A DNA stretch of 64,000 bases from Selenomonas ruminantium subsp. lactilytica TAM6421. GTDB lineage: Bacteria; Bacillota; Negativicutes; Selenomonadales; Selenomonadaceae. Shown here piece after piece: positions 34,629 to 44,071 of this stretch. Position 1 is the first letter of the stretch. Every line of letters begins with the position of its first letter. The position numbers and the translations under genes were made by a program. The notes below the pieces were generated by a model. The model saw nothing but the letters and a program-made list of their open reading frames with translations, had not been told where the DNA came from and ran no database searches. The stretch covers positions 1,984,001 through 2,048,000 of the forward strand of contig NC_017068.1 of NCBI RefSeq assembly GCF_000284095.1. Reading direction: 5' to 3'.

Positions 34629-34657
34629 ATTTGACCGGTCAAAAGTCAAATTTCAAA
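34622..34657. repeat. intergenic dyad repeat, copy after phzF
   Basis: ATGCAAAATTTGACCGGTCA followed by AAAGTCAAATTTCAAA. It contains the palindrome TTTGACCGGTCAAA. The unit is almost identical to the one at 35604-35650, except that the latter has the dyad twice. On the minus strand it sits right after the phzF stop and is followed by TTTT. Confidence 0.7.
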
Positions 34658-34658
34658 T

Positions 34659-35564
34659 TCACAGCTCAATTTCTGTTCGGAACGCCACTACCGCCTGACC
34701 GGTTATTTTTACCTGCACCGGCTGATGGTCTTTGATTTTCACTTGTACCTGCATACCGCCGTCCCTCTTTATGGCCTCGCCCTGCCGGATGGTAAATTTC
34801 AGTTCATTATCCTTTTCCAGCTGACGGCAGATACCAAAATGCACCAGATAAGCTCCCAATGGCCCATTGGCATTTCCGGTGACCGGGTCCTCCTGAATGC
34901 CAATGGCAGGCGCAAACATTCGGCCGTGAACCAGCACCTCCGCATCTGGATGCAGAGTAAACACATAATAGCCGTTGCAGTCAACTTCGGCGCTAATTTC
35001 TGTCAGCTTATCCATGTCAGGCTTTAAGCTGTGCAGAAGTGATTCAGAATTTATCCCTACCATGATTTTGGAATGGCCTGCCGAGGCAATAGCCACCGGA
35101 CAATCTTTGCGCAGAGAGTCCTGCGCTATGCCCAGTGCTTCCGCTATGCGCTTTACCAATGGCTCTGGAAAGGGTTCAGACACCTCCGGCTTGCCCTGAG
35201 TCATAACGATGGAAAAATCCTCCCCCTCCTGCATGATATCTACTGGCAGTATCCCCGCTTTTGTCTTTTGCATGCCCCGTCCAGACACAACACTGCCCTC
35301 AATGGCCCGCACATAATGGGCTGCTATAGTGGCATGACCGCACAGCGGGACTTCTGTGGTAGGCGTGAAGAAGCGCACCTCTACATCGGCCTCAGCTTCG
35401 TTTGCCTGCAGGATAAAGGCCGTTTCGGAGTTGTTCATTTCCCGGGCAATGTGCTGCATCTGCTCATCGGTCAAGCCATCGGCATTAGGCACTACCCCTG
35501 CCGGATTTCCGTGGAAGCGCTCCCGTGTAAATGAATCCACCTGGTACAATCTGTATGTTTTCAT
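34659..35564 (-). CDS. PhzF-family isomerase/epimerase
   Basis: The protein has 301 residues with the diaminopimelate-epimerase-like fold of PhzF/YddE proteins. Motifs: QVDSFTRERFHGNPAGVV, the catalytic Glu in MNNSETAFIL, FFTPTTEVPLCGHATIAAHY and the C-terminal EDPVTGNANGPLGAYLV. Family members isomerise small aromatic or amino-acid-like substrates; most have no known substrate, and no phenazine genes are nearby. The frame begins at a TTG two codons ahead, but the ATG at 35564 is 8 nt from GGAGG. Repeats of the TTGACCGGTCAA family flank both sides of the gene. Confidence 0.9.
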   Translation of the reverse strand: MKTYRLYQVDSFTRERFHGNPAGVVPNADGLTDEQMQHIAREMNNSETAFILQANEAEADVEVRFFTPTTEVPLCGHATIAAHYVRAIEGSVVSGRGMQKTKAGILPVDIMQEGEDFSIVMTQGKPEVSEPFPEPLVKRIAEALGIAQDSLRKDCPVAIASAGHSKIMVGINSESLLHSLKPDMDKLTEISAEVDCNGYYVFTLHPDAEVLVHGRMFAPAIGIQEDPVTGNANGPLGAYLVHFGICRQLEKDNELKFTIRQGEAIKRDGGMQVQVKIKDHQPVQVKITGQAVVAFRTEIEL

Positions 35565-35580
35565 CAGCAATTCCTCCGCT

Positions 35581-35596
35581 GATTTGACTTGTCAAA
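35581..35596. repeat. TTTGACTTGTCAAA dyad
   Basis: A 14-bp imperfect palindrome (two central mismatches) 18 bp upstream of the phzF start. It belongs to the same family as 24291, 29187 and the dyads at 34631, 35609, 39816 and 47167. Confidence 0.5.
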
Positions 35597-35603
35597 CACA
35601 CTG

Positions 35604-35650
35604 CATAAAATTTGACCGGTCAATTGACCAGTCAAAAGTCAAATGTCAAA
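35604..35650. repeat. intergenic dyad repeat, copy after pckA
   Basis: The unit reads GCATAAAATTTGACCGGTCA, then ATTGACCAGTCAAAAGTCAA and ATGTCAAA. It is homologous to 34622-34657 with the dyad duplicated (TTGACCGGTCAATTGACCAGTCAA). It follows the pckA terminator on the minus strand. Confidence 0.7.
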
Positions 35651-35683
35651 AACGGCCACCGCACTACATATGCGATGGCCGTT
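35648..35683 (-). terminator. intrinsic terminator of pckA
   Basis: AACGGCCATCGCA pairs with TGCGGTGGCCGTT (one G-U) around a 7-nt loop. TTTTT follows on the minus strand, 14 bp past the pckA stop. Confidence 0.9.
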
Positions 35684-35696
35684 CTATCATGCAATC

Positions 35697-37316
35697 TTAG
35701 AGCTGGGGGCCTGCGGAAACCAGAGCCTGGCCTGCTTCGTTGTTCTTCGTGTATTTGTCGAAGTTCTTGATGAAGCGCTGAGCGAGGTCTTTGGCCTTTG
35801 CTTCCCAGTCAGCCGGGTTAGCATAAGTATCCTTCGGATCGAGGATATTGGTGTCTACGCCTTCGAGTTCCGTCGGTACTTCGAGGTTGAAGAACGGAAT
35901 CTTCTTGGTGGGAGCCTTCTTGATGGCGCCGCTGTGGATAGCGTCGATGATGCCACGGGTATCCTTGATGGAGATACGCTTGCCGGAGCCGTTCCAGCCC
36001 GTGTTCACGAGGTATGCCTTCGTGCCGTTGGCTTCCATCTTCTTAACCAGTTCTTCTGCGTACTTGGTCGGATGCAGTTCGAGGAATGCCTGACCGAAGC
36101 AAGCGGAGAACGTCGGCGTCGGTTCGGTGATGCCACGTTCCGTACCAGCCAGTTTAGCCGTGAAGCCGGAGAGGAAGTAGTACTTCGTTTGTTCCGGAGT
36201 CAGGATGGAAACCGGGGGCAGTACGCCGAAAGCATCTGCGGACAGGAAGATAACACTCTTGGCTGCCGGAGCTGCGCTCTTGTCGTTGACAAAGCCCTTA
36301 ACGGTGCCTTTGATATGATCGATAGGATAGGATACACGGGTGTTTTCCGTGATGGTCTTATCGGCAAAGTCGATGTTGCCCTTGTCATCGAGGGTTACGT
36401 TTTCGAGGAGGGCGTTGCGCTTGATGGCGCCATAGATGTCCGGTTCGGATTCCATGTCGAGGTTGATAACCTTGGCATAGCAGCCGCCTTCAAAGTTGAA
36501 TACGCCTTCATCATCCCAGCCGTGTTCGTCATCGCCAATCAGCAGGCGTTTCGGATCCGTAGACAGGGTGGTTTTACCCGTGCCGGAGAGACCGAAAAAG
36601 ATAGCCGTATTCTGGCCCTGCTTGTCGGTGTTGGCGGAGCAGTGCATAGCAGCAATGCCCTTGAGCGGCAGGAAGTAGTTCATCATGGAGAACATGCCCT
36701 TCTTCATCTCACCGCCGTACCAGGTGTTGATGATGACCTGTTCGCGGCTCGTGAGGTTGAATACTACGGCCGTTTCGGAATGCAGGCCCAATTCCTGATA
36801 GTTTTCTACTTTAGCCTTGGAAGCGTTGTAAACCACGAAGTCCGGCTTGAAGTTTGCCAGTTCTTCTTCCGTCGGCTGGATGAACATATTGGTTACGAAA
36901 TGTGCCTGCCAAGCAACTTCTACGATGAAGCGTACAGCCATGCGGGTGTCTTTGTTGGCACCGCAGAAAGCATCTACAACGTAGAGTTTCTTGTTGGACA
37001 GTTCCTTCTTAGCGATTTCTTTCAGAGCGTTCCAGGTTTCCGGCGTAGCTCTGTGGTTATCGTTATGATAGTCTTCGGAATCCCACCATACAGTGTCATG
37101 GGAAGTCTCATCATCCACGATGAATTTATCTTTAGGCGAACGGCCGGTGAAAATACCAGTCTTTACGTTGACAGCACCCAGTTCGGAAACCTGGCCCTGT
37201 TCGTAGCCCGTCAAACCTTCTTTAGTCTCTTCTTCAAAAAGCGTCTTGTAAGACGGATTGTGGAGAATTTCAGTCGTACCAGTGATGCCATATTGGCTAA
37301 GATCGATGTTTGCCAT
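35697..37316 (-). CDS. pckA: phosphoenolpyruvate carboxykinase (ATP)
   Basis: It interconverts oxaloacetate + ATP and PEP + CO2 + ADP; in succinate/propionate fermenters it often runs toward oxaloacetate. The protein has 539 residues. Motifs: [13 protein letters not shown], the metal-binding [17 protein letters not shown] region, the P-loop [15 protein letters not shown], the second metal motif [20 protein letters not shown] and the adenine-binding [11 protein letters not shown]. The P-loop and both metal sites mark the ATP-dependent family. The gene is monocistronic with a near-consensus promoter and a good terminator. Confidence 0.97.
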   Translation of the reverse strand: MANIDLSQYGITGTTEILHNPSYKTLFEEETKEGLTGYEQGQVSELGAVNVKTGIFTGRSPKDKFIVDDETSHDTVWWDSEDYHNDNHRATPETWNALKEIAKKELSNKKLYVVDAFCGANKDTRMAVRFIVEVAWQAHFVTNMFIQPTEEELANFKPDFVVYNASKAKVENYQELGLHSETAVVFNLTSREQVIINTWYGGEMKKGMFSMMNYFLPLKGIAAMHCSANTDKQGQNTAIFFGLSGTGKTTLSTDPKRLLIGDDEHGWDDEGVFNFEGGCYAKVINLDMESEPDIYGAIKRNALLENVTLDDKGNIDFADKTITENTRVSYPIDHIKGTVKGFVNDKSAAPAAKSVIFLSADAFGVLPPVSILTPEQTKYYFLSGFTAKLAGTERGITEPTPTFSACFGQAFLELHPTKYAEELVKKMEANGTKAYLVNTGWNGSGKRISIKDTRGIIDAIHSGAIKKAPTKKIPFFNLEVPTELEGVDTNILDPKDTYANPADWEAKAKDLAQRFIKNFDKYTKNNEAGQALVSAGPQL

Positions 37317-37398
37317 TTTACATTCAACCTCTTTCGTAAAAAAGATACTTTTCGCAGTTTGAGAAGCTTTTCACATTTGACTTCTCGCCACGCATATT

Positions 37399-37427
37399 AT
37401 ATTAGCTTATTTTTCCATAAATGTCAA
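37399..37427 (-). promoter_or_regulatory. pckA promoter
   Basis: On the minus strand, consensus TTGACA (37422-37427), 17 bp, TAATAT (37399-37404). The leader is about 75 nt with a GAGAAG/CTTCTC hairpin. Confidence 0.88.
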
Positions 37428-37503
37428 CTATTTTCTGCTCAAATTACAAAAATGACATTTATCCAAATTATTTGATAATATATTTTTTTCTTGAATCAAT
37501 AAA

Positions 37504-37545
37504 CAGAGGACTGAAACAATCACTATCGATTGTCCCAGTCCTCTG
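37504..37545 (-). terminator. intrinsic terminator of the FIST-transducer operon
   Basis: CAGAGGACTG pairs with its complement, continued by an inner GACAAT/ATTGTT pairing. It lies 10 bp past the transducer stop. The TTTATT tract on the minus strand is modest. Confidence 0.8.
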
Positions 37546-37554
37546 TTGCGCTGC

Positions 37555-38598
37555 CTAACCGTGACGCTCCTTGAGCAATACCTTGACCTGCCGCAGGAAG
37601 TCAATCATGCTGCAGGCAATCACATTCTTCTCGCTCATGAGTTCCTTGAGCCCCAGGATGTTGGCCCGCATGGACTTGACCAGGCCGCCCACGGAATTCG
37701 TGCCATCCGATACGCTGCCCATCATATCGCTGGTACGCTGGATTCCCGCCACAATCTTGCTGCTGTAATCATTTACGCTTTTCGTGCTCTCAGCCACATT
37801 GGCAAAACTTTCCTGCACCCGATCCACAAAGGCAGCATTCTCCGCCGCCTTTTCCTTGGTTTCATCAATGACCTTATTGAGCTCCACCAACGTCTGCCGC
37901 AGGGAGCTGATATTCGCATCAATCCCCTCAACCATGCCTTTGGTAGAAGCCGCCAGCTCACGGATATTTTCAGCAACTACACTGAAACCGCGGCCGGCCT
38001 CTCCTGCCCGGGCAGCCTCGATGGAAGCGTTCAGGGACAGGAGATTTGTGCGGGTGGCAATGCCCTCGATGCCCTCTGACATCTTATTGATATTGTCGAA
38101 GTTATCCTCCAACTGCTGGAAAACCTGCATGATGCTGTCGAGCTTTTCGCCGATTTCCTGGGTTTTGACGGACAAAGTCCCCACATCGCTGCCAGCGTTA
38201 TGGACGACCTCATGGGCATCCTTCATGATGGTGGAGATATTCTGCGCATAATCATTCAGGGAATTGAAATTATCATTGAGGGAGGAAAAATCTTCATTGA
38301 CCTGACCGATACCCGCATAGGTCTCCCCCATCTTGTGGATGTACTCGGCAATGCCTGCCTCCGCTTCCGTCAGTTCCCCCATGCGCTCATCCAGGTAATT
38401 GATGCCATAAATGAGCTGCTTATCATTGTTTTCATTATTTTTGACCGTATCATGATAGGGTGCAGATTTATGCTGTGCCTGTACTGCTGGTTTATGGTTA
38501 AAGGACGCCTGCTCTGCCGCCTGATTGGCGGCCGCTTTTTCCTTGGCCCGCTGATTGTAGAGCGGTTCCTTTGACTTGCCGAAATTAAAGAATCCCAT
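37555..38598 (-). CDS. soluble methyl-accepting chemotaxis-type transducer
   Basis: The protein has 347 residues with no membrane segment. A low-complexity Ala/Gln-rich N-terminus is followed by long coiled coils. The conserved signalling hairpin lies near residues 185-215 ([20 protein letters not shown], then [17 protein letters not shown]). This tip binds CheA and CheW. The length suits a cytoplasmic transducer without its own sensor. The FIST-domain gene 12 bp upstream probably supplies the sensor. The ATG follows AAGGAG. Chemotaxis or another two-component output is inferred; no che genes are in the window. Confidence 0.88.
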   Translation of the reverse strand: MGFFNFGKSKEPLYNQRAKEKAAANQAAEQASFNHKPAVQAQHKSAPYHDTVKNNENNDKQLIYGINYLDERMGELTEAEAGIAEYIHKMGETYAGIGQVNEDFSSLNDNFNSLNDYAQNISTIMKDAHEVVHNAGSDVGTLSVKTQEIGEKLDSIMQVFQQLEDNFDNINKMSEGIEGIATRTNLLSLNASIEAARAGEAGRGFSVVAENIRELAASTKGMVEGIDANISSLRQTLVELNKVIDETKEKAAENAAFVDRVQESFANVAESTKSVNDYSSKIVAGIQRTSDMMGSVSDGTNSVGGLVKSMRANILGLKELMSEKNVIACSMIDFLRQVKVLLKERHG

Positions 38599-38610
38599 AG
38601 CCGTCTCTCC

Positions 38611-39723
38611 TTATTCAAACACCGCCGCAATCATCGTCTGATTGAAATGCTGCTCATAGATCTGCTCGCCATAACCACCCCAGCCAACATAACTCCCCAG
38701 CACCCTTCCCATGCTCTGGAAGAACTCATCCGCATAGCCTTCACTCTCAAAGAGCAGGGTGCGGGCCAGACAGTTTACCATAATGGACATTGACGGATGC
38801 GGCACATCATGGTGTATCCGCTCCATGGTCTGGCGGTTCACCTGCCGGTAGTCATCAGGCTGCAGCATGACAATCTGGTCATTCTCATAGATGCGGGCAT
38901 GATATTTCATGGACCGATGGTCGGAATCGATATCGTCATTGGCAATGATATACATATCCTTGCCGATAATGCGCCCCACGGGATTGCTGTCCAGGAAATT
39001 GCGGTTCATCTGGGAAACGGAAATACCATGCATCCTGGCTTCCATTTCCGCTGCCGCAGAACCATCGTAGCCCATGACCTTGCGGGAGAAAGCATCCACC
39101 TGGGTGGCCGTAAGAGGATCGCAGATAGGCTTGTAGATGTTCTCCCGATAAAGATGGATTCGGCCGCCTAAGTTCCGCAGGATGACAAATATGCAGGCCT
39201 TGTCATATACCTTGCCATTCAAGGAGACGTAGGTTTTTTCTGCCAATCCCCGGTCGCCAGCCGTCCCGCCAAAGACGGGAATCCTTTCCTTGCGCAGTAC
39301 CGAATTGAGCACCGCCAGCACCGATTCCTCGCAGGCAATCAGGCCATTGGTGGCAGTCAGGCAAATCGTATCGCCGCTGCCATGATGGCCAAAGGAACGC
39401 ACGGCATCCTGCACCCGTCCTACATATTTCAGCGGACAGTGATCCGCCTCCTCCAGGACATCTGCTACGCATTCCACGCCACTTTGCACCGCCAGCACTT
39501 CCAGAGTATCGTGAAAAATCCCTTCATGGGAAAAAGCCGCAATGGAAGTTGTCCCCATGACAATGCTGCGCGGAAAGCGCTGATGCAATTTCTCGGTGGT
39601 TTCCTTAAAGGCATCCACCGCAGTGGTAAACCAGACAAACTTGGGCTCTGTCATTCCCTGACAGGCAGTGTCAATCGCAGCATTTACCGGCTTGGCTGCG
39701 CTGCGGCCGATTTTATGATCCAT
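38611..39723 (-). CDS. FIST-domain sensory protein
   Basis: The protein has 370 residues with FIST-N (about 25-215: FPRSIVMGTTSIAAFSHEGI, GTAGDRGLAEKTYVSLNG) and FIST-C (about 235-355: ARMHGISVSQMNRNFLDSN, GRVLGSYVGWGGYGEQ). FIST domains are small-ligand sensors usually coupled to chemotaxis or c-di-GMP output. Here the partner is the soluble transducer encoded 12 bp downstream. No membrane segment is seen. The ATG follows GGAAGGTGG. The thrC terminator separates it from thrC upstream. Confidence 0.88.
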   Translation of the reverse strand: MDHKIGRSAAKPVNAAIDTACQGMTEPKFVWFTTAVDAFKETTEKLHQRFPRSIVMGTTSIAAFSHEGIFHDTLEVLAVQSGVECVADVLEEADHCPLKYVGRVQDAVRSFGHHGSGDTICLTATNGLIACEESVLAVLNSVLRKERIPVFGGTAGDRGLAEKTYVSLNGKVYDKACIFVILRNLGGRIHLYRENIYKPICDPLTATQVDAFSRKVMGYDGSAAAEMEARMHGISVSQMNRNFLDSNPVGRIIGKDMYIIANDDIDSDHRSMKYHARIYENDQIVMLQPDDYRQVNRQTMERIHHDVPHPSMSIMVNCLARTLLFESEGYADEFFQSMGRVLGSYVGWGGYGEQIYEQHFNQTMIAAVFE

Positions 39724-39815
39724 ATTCCACGTACCACCTTCCGTATGTCCTCAATTCCATTACACACTACTTTGCTTGCTTCGACGCAAATCCACCAAAA
39801 TCCTGCCATAAAACA

Positions 39816-39851
39816 AGGTCTGACCAGTCAATTTTTTGACCGGTCAGACCT
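39816..39851 (-). terminator. intrinsic terminator of thrC, built from a TTGAC-GTCAA dyad
   Basis: AGGTCTGACCAGTCAA pairs with TTGACCGGTCAGACCT (one mismatch) around a 4-nt loop; TTGTTTTAT follows on the minus strand. The stem contains the family dyad. Confidence 0.88.
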
Positions 39852-39866
39852 TTCAGCAAAAGCCTA

Positions 39867-41354
39867 TTATTTTTTGACGAAATCCAATACGGCCTCCGCC
39901 ATCTTATCCTTTTCGCATACGCCTTTATGACGTACTTCCTTTGTCTTGAGGGCTGCCAAACCTGCAGGAATGGGCTGTTCATTCAGGGACTGCAGCTTGT
40001 CCAGCAGGCCGAATTCATCAAGGCCGGCTGTCTCTGCCTGCAGGGCTTCCAGCACGCTGCCATTGAACTTGTAGGGGCTGGCCGTGGAAACCACCACCAT
40101 CACATGGTCATCCTTCGTCTCATGGCGATAGTTTTTCGCCACCTGATAAGCCACCGCCGTATGGGTGTCCAGCACATACTTATGCTGTTCGTAGACCTGA
40201 CGGATGCAGGCCTTGGTGGCATTGTCATCCACAAAATCGGCCCAGAAGAATTCCTTGATCTTGCCACGGGTGTCCTTGTCCACTTCATAGTTACCCGTCT
40301 TGGCCAACTCAGCCATCCAGCCGGCCACCTGTTCCTTATTGCCCGTCACATGATAGAGCAGGCGTTCCAGATTGCTGGAAATCAGGATATCCATGGAAGG
40401 CGTGATTGTCTTATAGAAATCACGGTTGCGGTCATAACGGCCCGTCTGCAGGAAATCCGTCAGCACGTTATTGGCATTGGAGGCACAGATGAGCTTATGG
40501 ACAGGCAGCCCCATCTGCTTGGCATAGAAGCCCGCCAGGATATTGCCGAAGTTGCCCGTAGGCACGGTGAAGTTGACTTCTTCTCCGGCTTTGATTGTCC
40601 CAGCCTTGCGCAGATCTGCATAGGCGCTGAAATAGTAGACAATCTGCGGCACAAGACGCCCCCAGTTGATGGAGTTGGCCGAAGACAGCTTCACATTGGC
40701 CTGCGCCAGCTTCTCCGCAAATTCCTTATCACCAAAGATGACCTTGACGCCGCTCTGAGCATCGTCAAAGTTGCCCTTGACCGCCGTCACATTGACATTG
40801 CTGCCTTCCTGGGTGAGCATCTGCAGCTGCTGGATCTGGCTGACACCGCCTTCCGGATAGAAGACCATGATGGAAATCTGGTCCACATCCTTGAAGCCCT
40901 CCAGCGCAGCTTTACCCGTATCGCCGGAAGTCGCCACCAGAATCAACACATCCGACTTTTCCCCGGTCTTCTTGAGCGCTGTGCTCATAAGCTGGGGCAG
41001 CAGCTGCAAGGCCATATCCTTGAATGCACTCGTAGGGCCATGCCAGAGTTCCAAAACCTGCATATTGCCCAGATCCGTCACCGGAGCCCGGTCTTCACAG
41101 TCAAACTTGCCCTGGCCATAGGCATTATTGACACAGGTCTTTATTTCCTCAGCCGTATAATCCGTCAAGAATAAGCTCAGTACCTTTGCAGCCCGTTCCT
41201 CATAGGAAAGAGGCAGCAAATCTTCAATGAATGACTGGTCAACCTGCGGCAAACTGTCCGGCACGAACAAACCGCCGTCCGTTGCCAGCCCTTTGATAAT
41301 GGCCTGAGCCGAAGTAAGCTTAACATTTTCTCCCCGGGTACTGCTGTAATTCAA
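39867..41354 (-). CDS. thrC: threonine synthase
   Basis: It converts O-phosphohomoserine to threonine with PLP. The protein has 495 residues, the long clostridial/yeast-like form. Motifs: YSSTRGENVKLTSAQAIIKG at the N-terminus, the PLP-lysine block LWHGPTSAFKDMALQLLP, VATSGDTGKAALEGF and VPTGNFGNILAGFYAK. The start is TTG at 41354, 8 nt after GAGG; no ATG is available upstream. ybaK precedes it by 34 bp on the same strand, so the two may be cotranscribed. Confidence 0.95.
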   Translation of the reverse strand: MNYSSTRGENVKLTSAQAIIKGLATDGGLFVPDSLPQVDQSFIEDLLPLSYEERAAKVLSLFLTDYTAEEIKTCVNNAYGQGKFDCEDRAPVTDLGNMQVLELWHGPTSAFKDMALQLLPQLMSTALKKTGEKSDVLILVATSGDTGKAALEGFKDVDQISIMVFYPEGGVSQIQQLQMLTQEGSNVNVTAVKGNFDDAQSGVKVIFGDKEFAEKLAQANVKLSSANSINWGRLVPQIVYYFSAYADLRKAGTIKAGEEVNFTVPTGNFGNILAGFYAKQMGLPVHKLICASNANNVLTDFLQTGRYDRNRDFYKTITPSMDILISSNLERLLYHVTGNKEQVAGWMAELAKTGNYEVDKDTRGKIKEFFWADFVDDNATKACIRQVYEQHKYVLDTHTAVAYQVAKNYRHETKDDHVMVVVSTASPYKFNGSVLEALQAETAGLDEFGLLDKLQSLNEQPIPAGLAALKTKEVRHKGVCEKDKMAEAVLDFVKK

Positions 41355-41388
41355 TCAAACCGCCTCTTTCCTACTATATAAATAACAC

Positions 41389-41877
41389 TTATCTGCTGAC
41401 TGATGCCACCGTGGCTTTGGCCGCCTGCACCAAATCCGCAGGCTTCAGGATAATCTGCTCTCCGCGCTTGCCGGCGCTGATGGCAATGACCTCCTGCGCC
41501 TCGGCACTGACATCGAGATACACAGGATAATCCTTCTTTGCCCCCAAAGGAGAACAACCGCCCCGGATATAACCGGTCAAACCAAAGACTTCCTTCAGAT
41601 GCACCATTTCCACGCGCTTGTTGCCCGAAGCTGCGGCCAGCGCCTTGAGATCCAGCTCCCCGCCACCGGGGATCACCGCCATCAGCACGCCATTCTTATC
41701 GCCACGGCACACCAAGGTCTTATAGACCATCTCGATGGGCATGCCCACGGACTCAGCCACATGCACCGCGGACAGGTCATTTTCATCCACCTCATAGGTC
41801 TTCAGCTCATAGCTGATGCCTAACGTGTCCAAAATCCTTGCTGCATTGGTCTTTGCTTCTTTTTTCTTTTTTGCCAT
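41389..41877 (-). CDS. ybaK: Cys-tRNA(Pro)/Cys-tRNA(Cys) deacylase YbaK/EbsC
   Basis: The protein has 162 residues. It hydrolyses Cys mis-attached to tRNA-Pro, an error-correction step. Motifs: NAARILDTLGISYELKTYEV, the VYKTLVCRGDKNGV strand, ASGNKRVEMV and GYIRGGCSPLGAKKDYPVYL with the conserved GGxSPLG-like loop (here GGCSPLG). The basic N-terminus (MAKKKKEAK) follows an AAGGTG site. A TGTAAA-N6-TTTACA dyad lies about 100 bp upstream. Confidence 0.93.
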   Translation of the reverse strand: MAKKKKEAKTNAARILDTLGISYELKTYEVDENDLSAVHVAESVGMPIEMVYKTLVCRGDKNGVLMAVIPGGGELDLKALAAASGNKRVEMVHLKEVFGLTGYIRGGCSPLGAKKDYPVYLDVSAEAQEVIAISAGKRGEQIILKPADLVQAAKATVASVSR

Positions 41878-41971
41878 TTTTACTTACACCTTGTTTCCAA
41901 AAACTTTACCTCTCCTATTATACATTTGTTTTACATATTTTGCCACATAAAAATAAATTTATTTCTAAAAA

Positions 41972-41989
41972 TGTAAATCCATGTTTACA
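41972..41989. promoter_or_regulatory. TGTAAA-N6-TTTACA dyad (TyrR-box-like)
   Basis: TGTAAATCCATGTTTACA is an exact match to the TGTAAA-N6-TTTACA form known for TyrR boxes. It lies upstream of ybaK and just downstream of the EAL-gene terminator. The match may be chance in AT-rich sequence. Confidence 0.35.
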
Positions 41990-42004
41990 CTGGCAAAATA
42001 AAAG

Positions 42005-42033
42005 AGCCGCTGATAAGTCAAATATCAGCAGCC
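42005..42033 (-). terminator. intrinsic terminator of the EAL-domain gene
   Basis: On the minus strand GCTGCTGAT pairs with ATCAGCGGC around a 9-nt loop and is followed by TCTTTTATTTT. Confidence 0.85.
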
Positions 42034-42044
42034 CACTGAAACAT

Positions 42045-43991
42045 TTAATCCAACCAGTGATGCTTCCGATGGCTTTCCAGGAAATCCACCAGCTCATCTT
42101 CCGGCAGTGGCCGGGAGAAGTAATAGCCCTGCTCATACTCACAACCAATTTGCGCCAGCTGCTGAGCCATATGCTTATCCTCCACACCTTCCACAATGAT
42201 GTCCATCTTTTCTTCCTGGAACATATGCATCACATGGATCAGCATATGACTGTTGCTGCGGAAATATGCCCAAATCAGCTGCATATCGATTTTCACCATG
42301 GCAAATGGCAGGTTGATGACCCGGACAATATTGGAAGTTCCGGCGCCAAAATCATCCAACAAGAAGCTGACACCGCAATTTTTCAACCGCCGCATCTGCT
42401 CCAACAGGGAATCCATATCCCCAGTAGCCGATTCCGTAACCTCCAGCCTGATTTTATCCATGGATATACGATGCCGCACCGCGATGCGCTCCAACTCATC
42501 ACCAAGATTGTAGTTCAAGCACTGAGCCGGAGAAATATTGACCGTCAGGAAATCTATGCCCAAAGCATCCAAATCATGCGTACTGATAAAATGACAAGTC
42601 TTGGCAAAAATCTGCCGTCCCAGCTCCATAATGTTCCCATCTGTTTCCGCCACAGGAATAAATTCATGCGGCGGTATATAGCCCAACTCCTCGTCATACA
42701 GACGGGCCAACACTTCCACAGCGCCGATACGGTCTTCCCGGACAGAATACAGAGGCTGCAGATGAATTTCCATCTTATTTTCCCGCAGAGCGCTCCCCAA
42801 AATAACACGAACTTTTTCCTGCCGCTTGAGCTGCTCCAGCAGTGCTTCATCTGCCGCGTATACATCCGTCATATCACGACGGTGCGCCTCCTTGAAAGCC
42901 TCCTCCAGACATTCCACCACACTATGGACCTGCTTCTTGGGCACACTCTTGGAAATATACACCATGTTTATGCCCAAAGCCGCCTTGGCTCCGCCACTGT
43001 CTGCCCAGGGATAGCAGAAGCGCTCACTGATTTTTTCTGCCATGCTCTGAACATCAATGTAATCCAGCGTATGATTCAATAACGCCATATAACCATTGCC
43101 CAGATAAAATACCTGGAATCCCGGAAACTGAACCTCCAGCCACTTGCCAATATCCAGCAAACTTTTATACATCGTACTAGCGCCATAAAATGTTTTGAAA
43201 GAAGAATAATTTTTTATTCCGATACCAAAGCAGGAAAATTCCTTTTCCTGCAATACCAATTCCGATACCATCTCCACAAAAGCTGACTTATTAAAGACAT
43301 CTACCATTCGATCCCGGAAGGAATCCGGATTCTGGGCAGTCAGATAGATAATCAGAATTGCCATCAGACTGAAAAAACTGGTTACCAGCGTATTCATAAA
43401 GGAGTGGCGCATAATCAGCCCCACCGCCAGAATCACATTACAGGTATACAATCCAGCCTGCAACCTGAATGCCGTCTCCTTCCGGCAACGAAGCAACACC
43501 ACCACTGAAGCTACAATGTAAAACCAGGTACTTACATATATGGCATTATAATAAGCCAGGTTATGGTAGCCTGTCACAGGGTCCATGGTAAAAATGGCTC
43601 CTGTCCATGGCGTGGAAGCGATCAGCAGGCAAACCAATACTGCCGGAAGCCCCATAAACAAAGTAAATTTTCGCCCCCACCTCAGGGAAGCATTCACCAC
43701 TTCGGAAGCATAGACAAACAGCAGCCAGCCACGCAGAATAAAACTAAAAAAGTACGCAATATTCAGTCCATATGAAAAAAAAACAGGATAATCGCGCCAT
43801 ACCTCATTCAATTCACAAGCCCAGATATCCGTAATGGTCATGATAAGATTCATCATCATAACCCACCAGAAACTACGGCCCTGCCGGGTGGGCAGCTGGC
43901 GCCGCAGATAATACAGAATCATCAGGATAAGCTGCACCGGAATCGTAGCCAAGGCAAAATCATAATTATAGTTGCTAAGCCAATTCCACAT
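42045..43991 (-). CDS. membrane c-di-GMP phosphodiesterase (EAL domain)
   Basis: The protein has 648 residues. About seven hydrophobic segments fill residues 10-225. A degenerate GGDEF-like domain (about 250-385) has FYLGNGYMALL where GGDEF would be. The EAL domain (about 395-640) keeps the catalytic set: EVLARL for EALxR, TVNISP, RLEVTES, LLDDFGAGTSN, VKIDMQLI, EGVEDKHMA and QGYYFSRPLP. It should therefore hydrolyse c-di-GMP. The frame opens at a TTG nine codons earlier; the ATG at 43991 follows AAGGGGAATTTTT and starts MWNWLSNYNY. It is probably transcribed alone, with a terminator after it. Confidence 0.88.
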   Translation of the reverse strand: MWNWLSNYNYDFALATIPVQLILMILYYLRRQLPTRQGRSFWWVMMMNLIMTITDIWACELNEVWRDYPVFFSYGLNIAYFFSFILRGWLLFVYASEVVNASLRWGRKFTLFMGLPAVLVCLLIASTPWTGAIFTMDPVTGYHNLAYYNAIYVSTWFYIVASVVVLLRCRKETAFRLQAGLYTCNVILAVGLIMRHSFMNTLVTSFFSLMAILIIYLTAQNPDSFRDRMVDVFNKSAFVEMVSELVLQEKEFSCFGIGIKNYSSFKTFYGASTMYKSLLDIGKWLEVQFPGFQVFYLGNGYMALLNHTLDYIDVQSMAEKISERFCYPWADSGGAKAALGINMVYISKSVPKKQVHSVVECLEEAFKEAHRRDMTDVYAADEALLEQLKRQEKVRVILGSALRENKMEIHLQPLYSVREDRIGAVEVLARLYDEELGYIPPHEFIPVAETDGNIMELGRQIFAKTCHFISTHDLDALGIDFLTVNISPAQCLNYNLGDELERIAVRHRISMDKIRLEVTESATGDMDSLLEQMRRLKNCGVSFLLDDFGAGTSNIVRVINLPFAMVKIDMQLIWAYFRSNSHMLIHVMHMFQEEKMDIIVEGVEDKHMAQQLAQIGCEYEQGYYFSRPLPEDELVDFLESHRKHHWLD

Positions 43992-44071
43992 AAAAATTCC
44001 CCTTGCCGTAAACCTCAAATCTCCATATGATTAAAGGTTTCGCCAAAGGGAATCTTATTTCCTGCAAATAT

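Noticed and set aside
35697-37475. 610-codon plus-strand frame over pckA
   Set aside because: Antisense shadow of pckA, whose ATP, metal and substrate motifs are complete.
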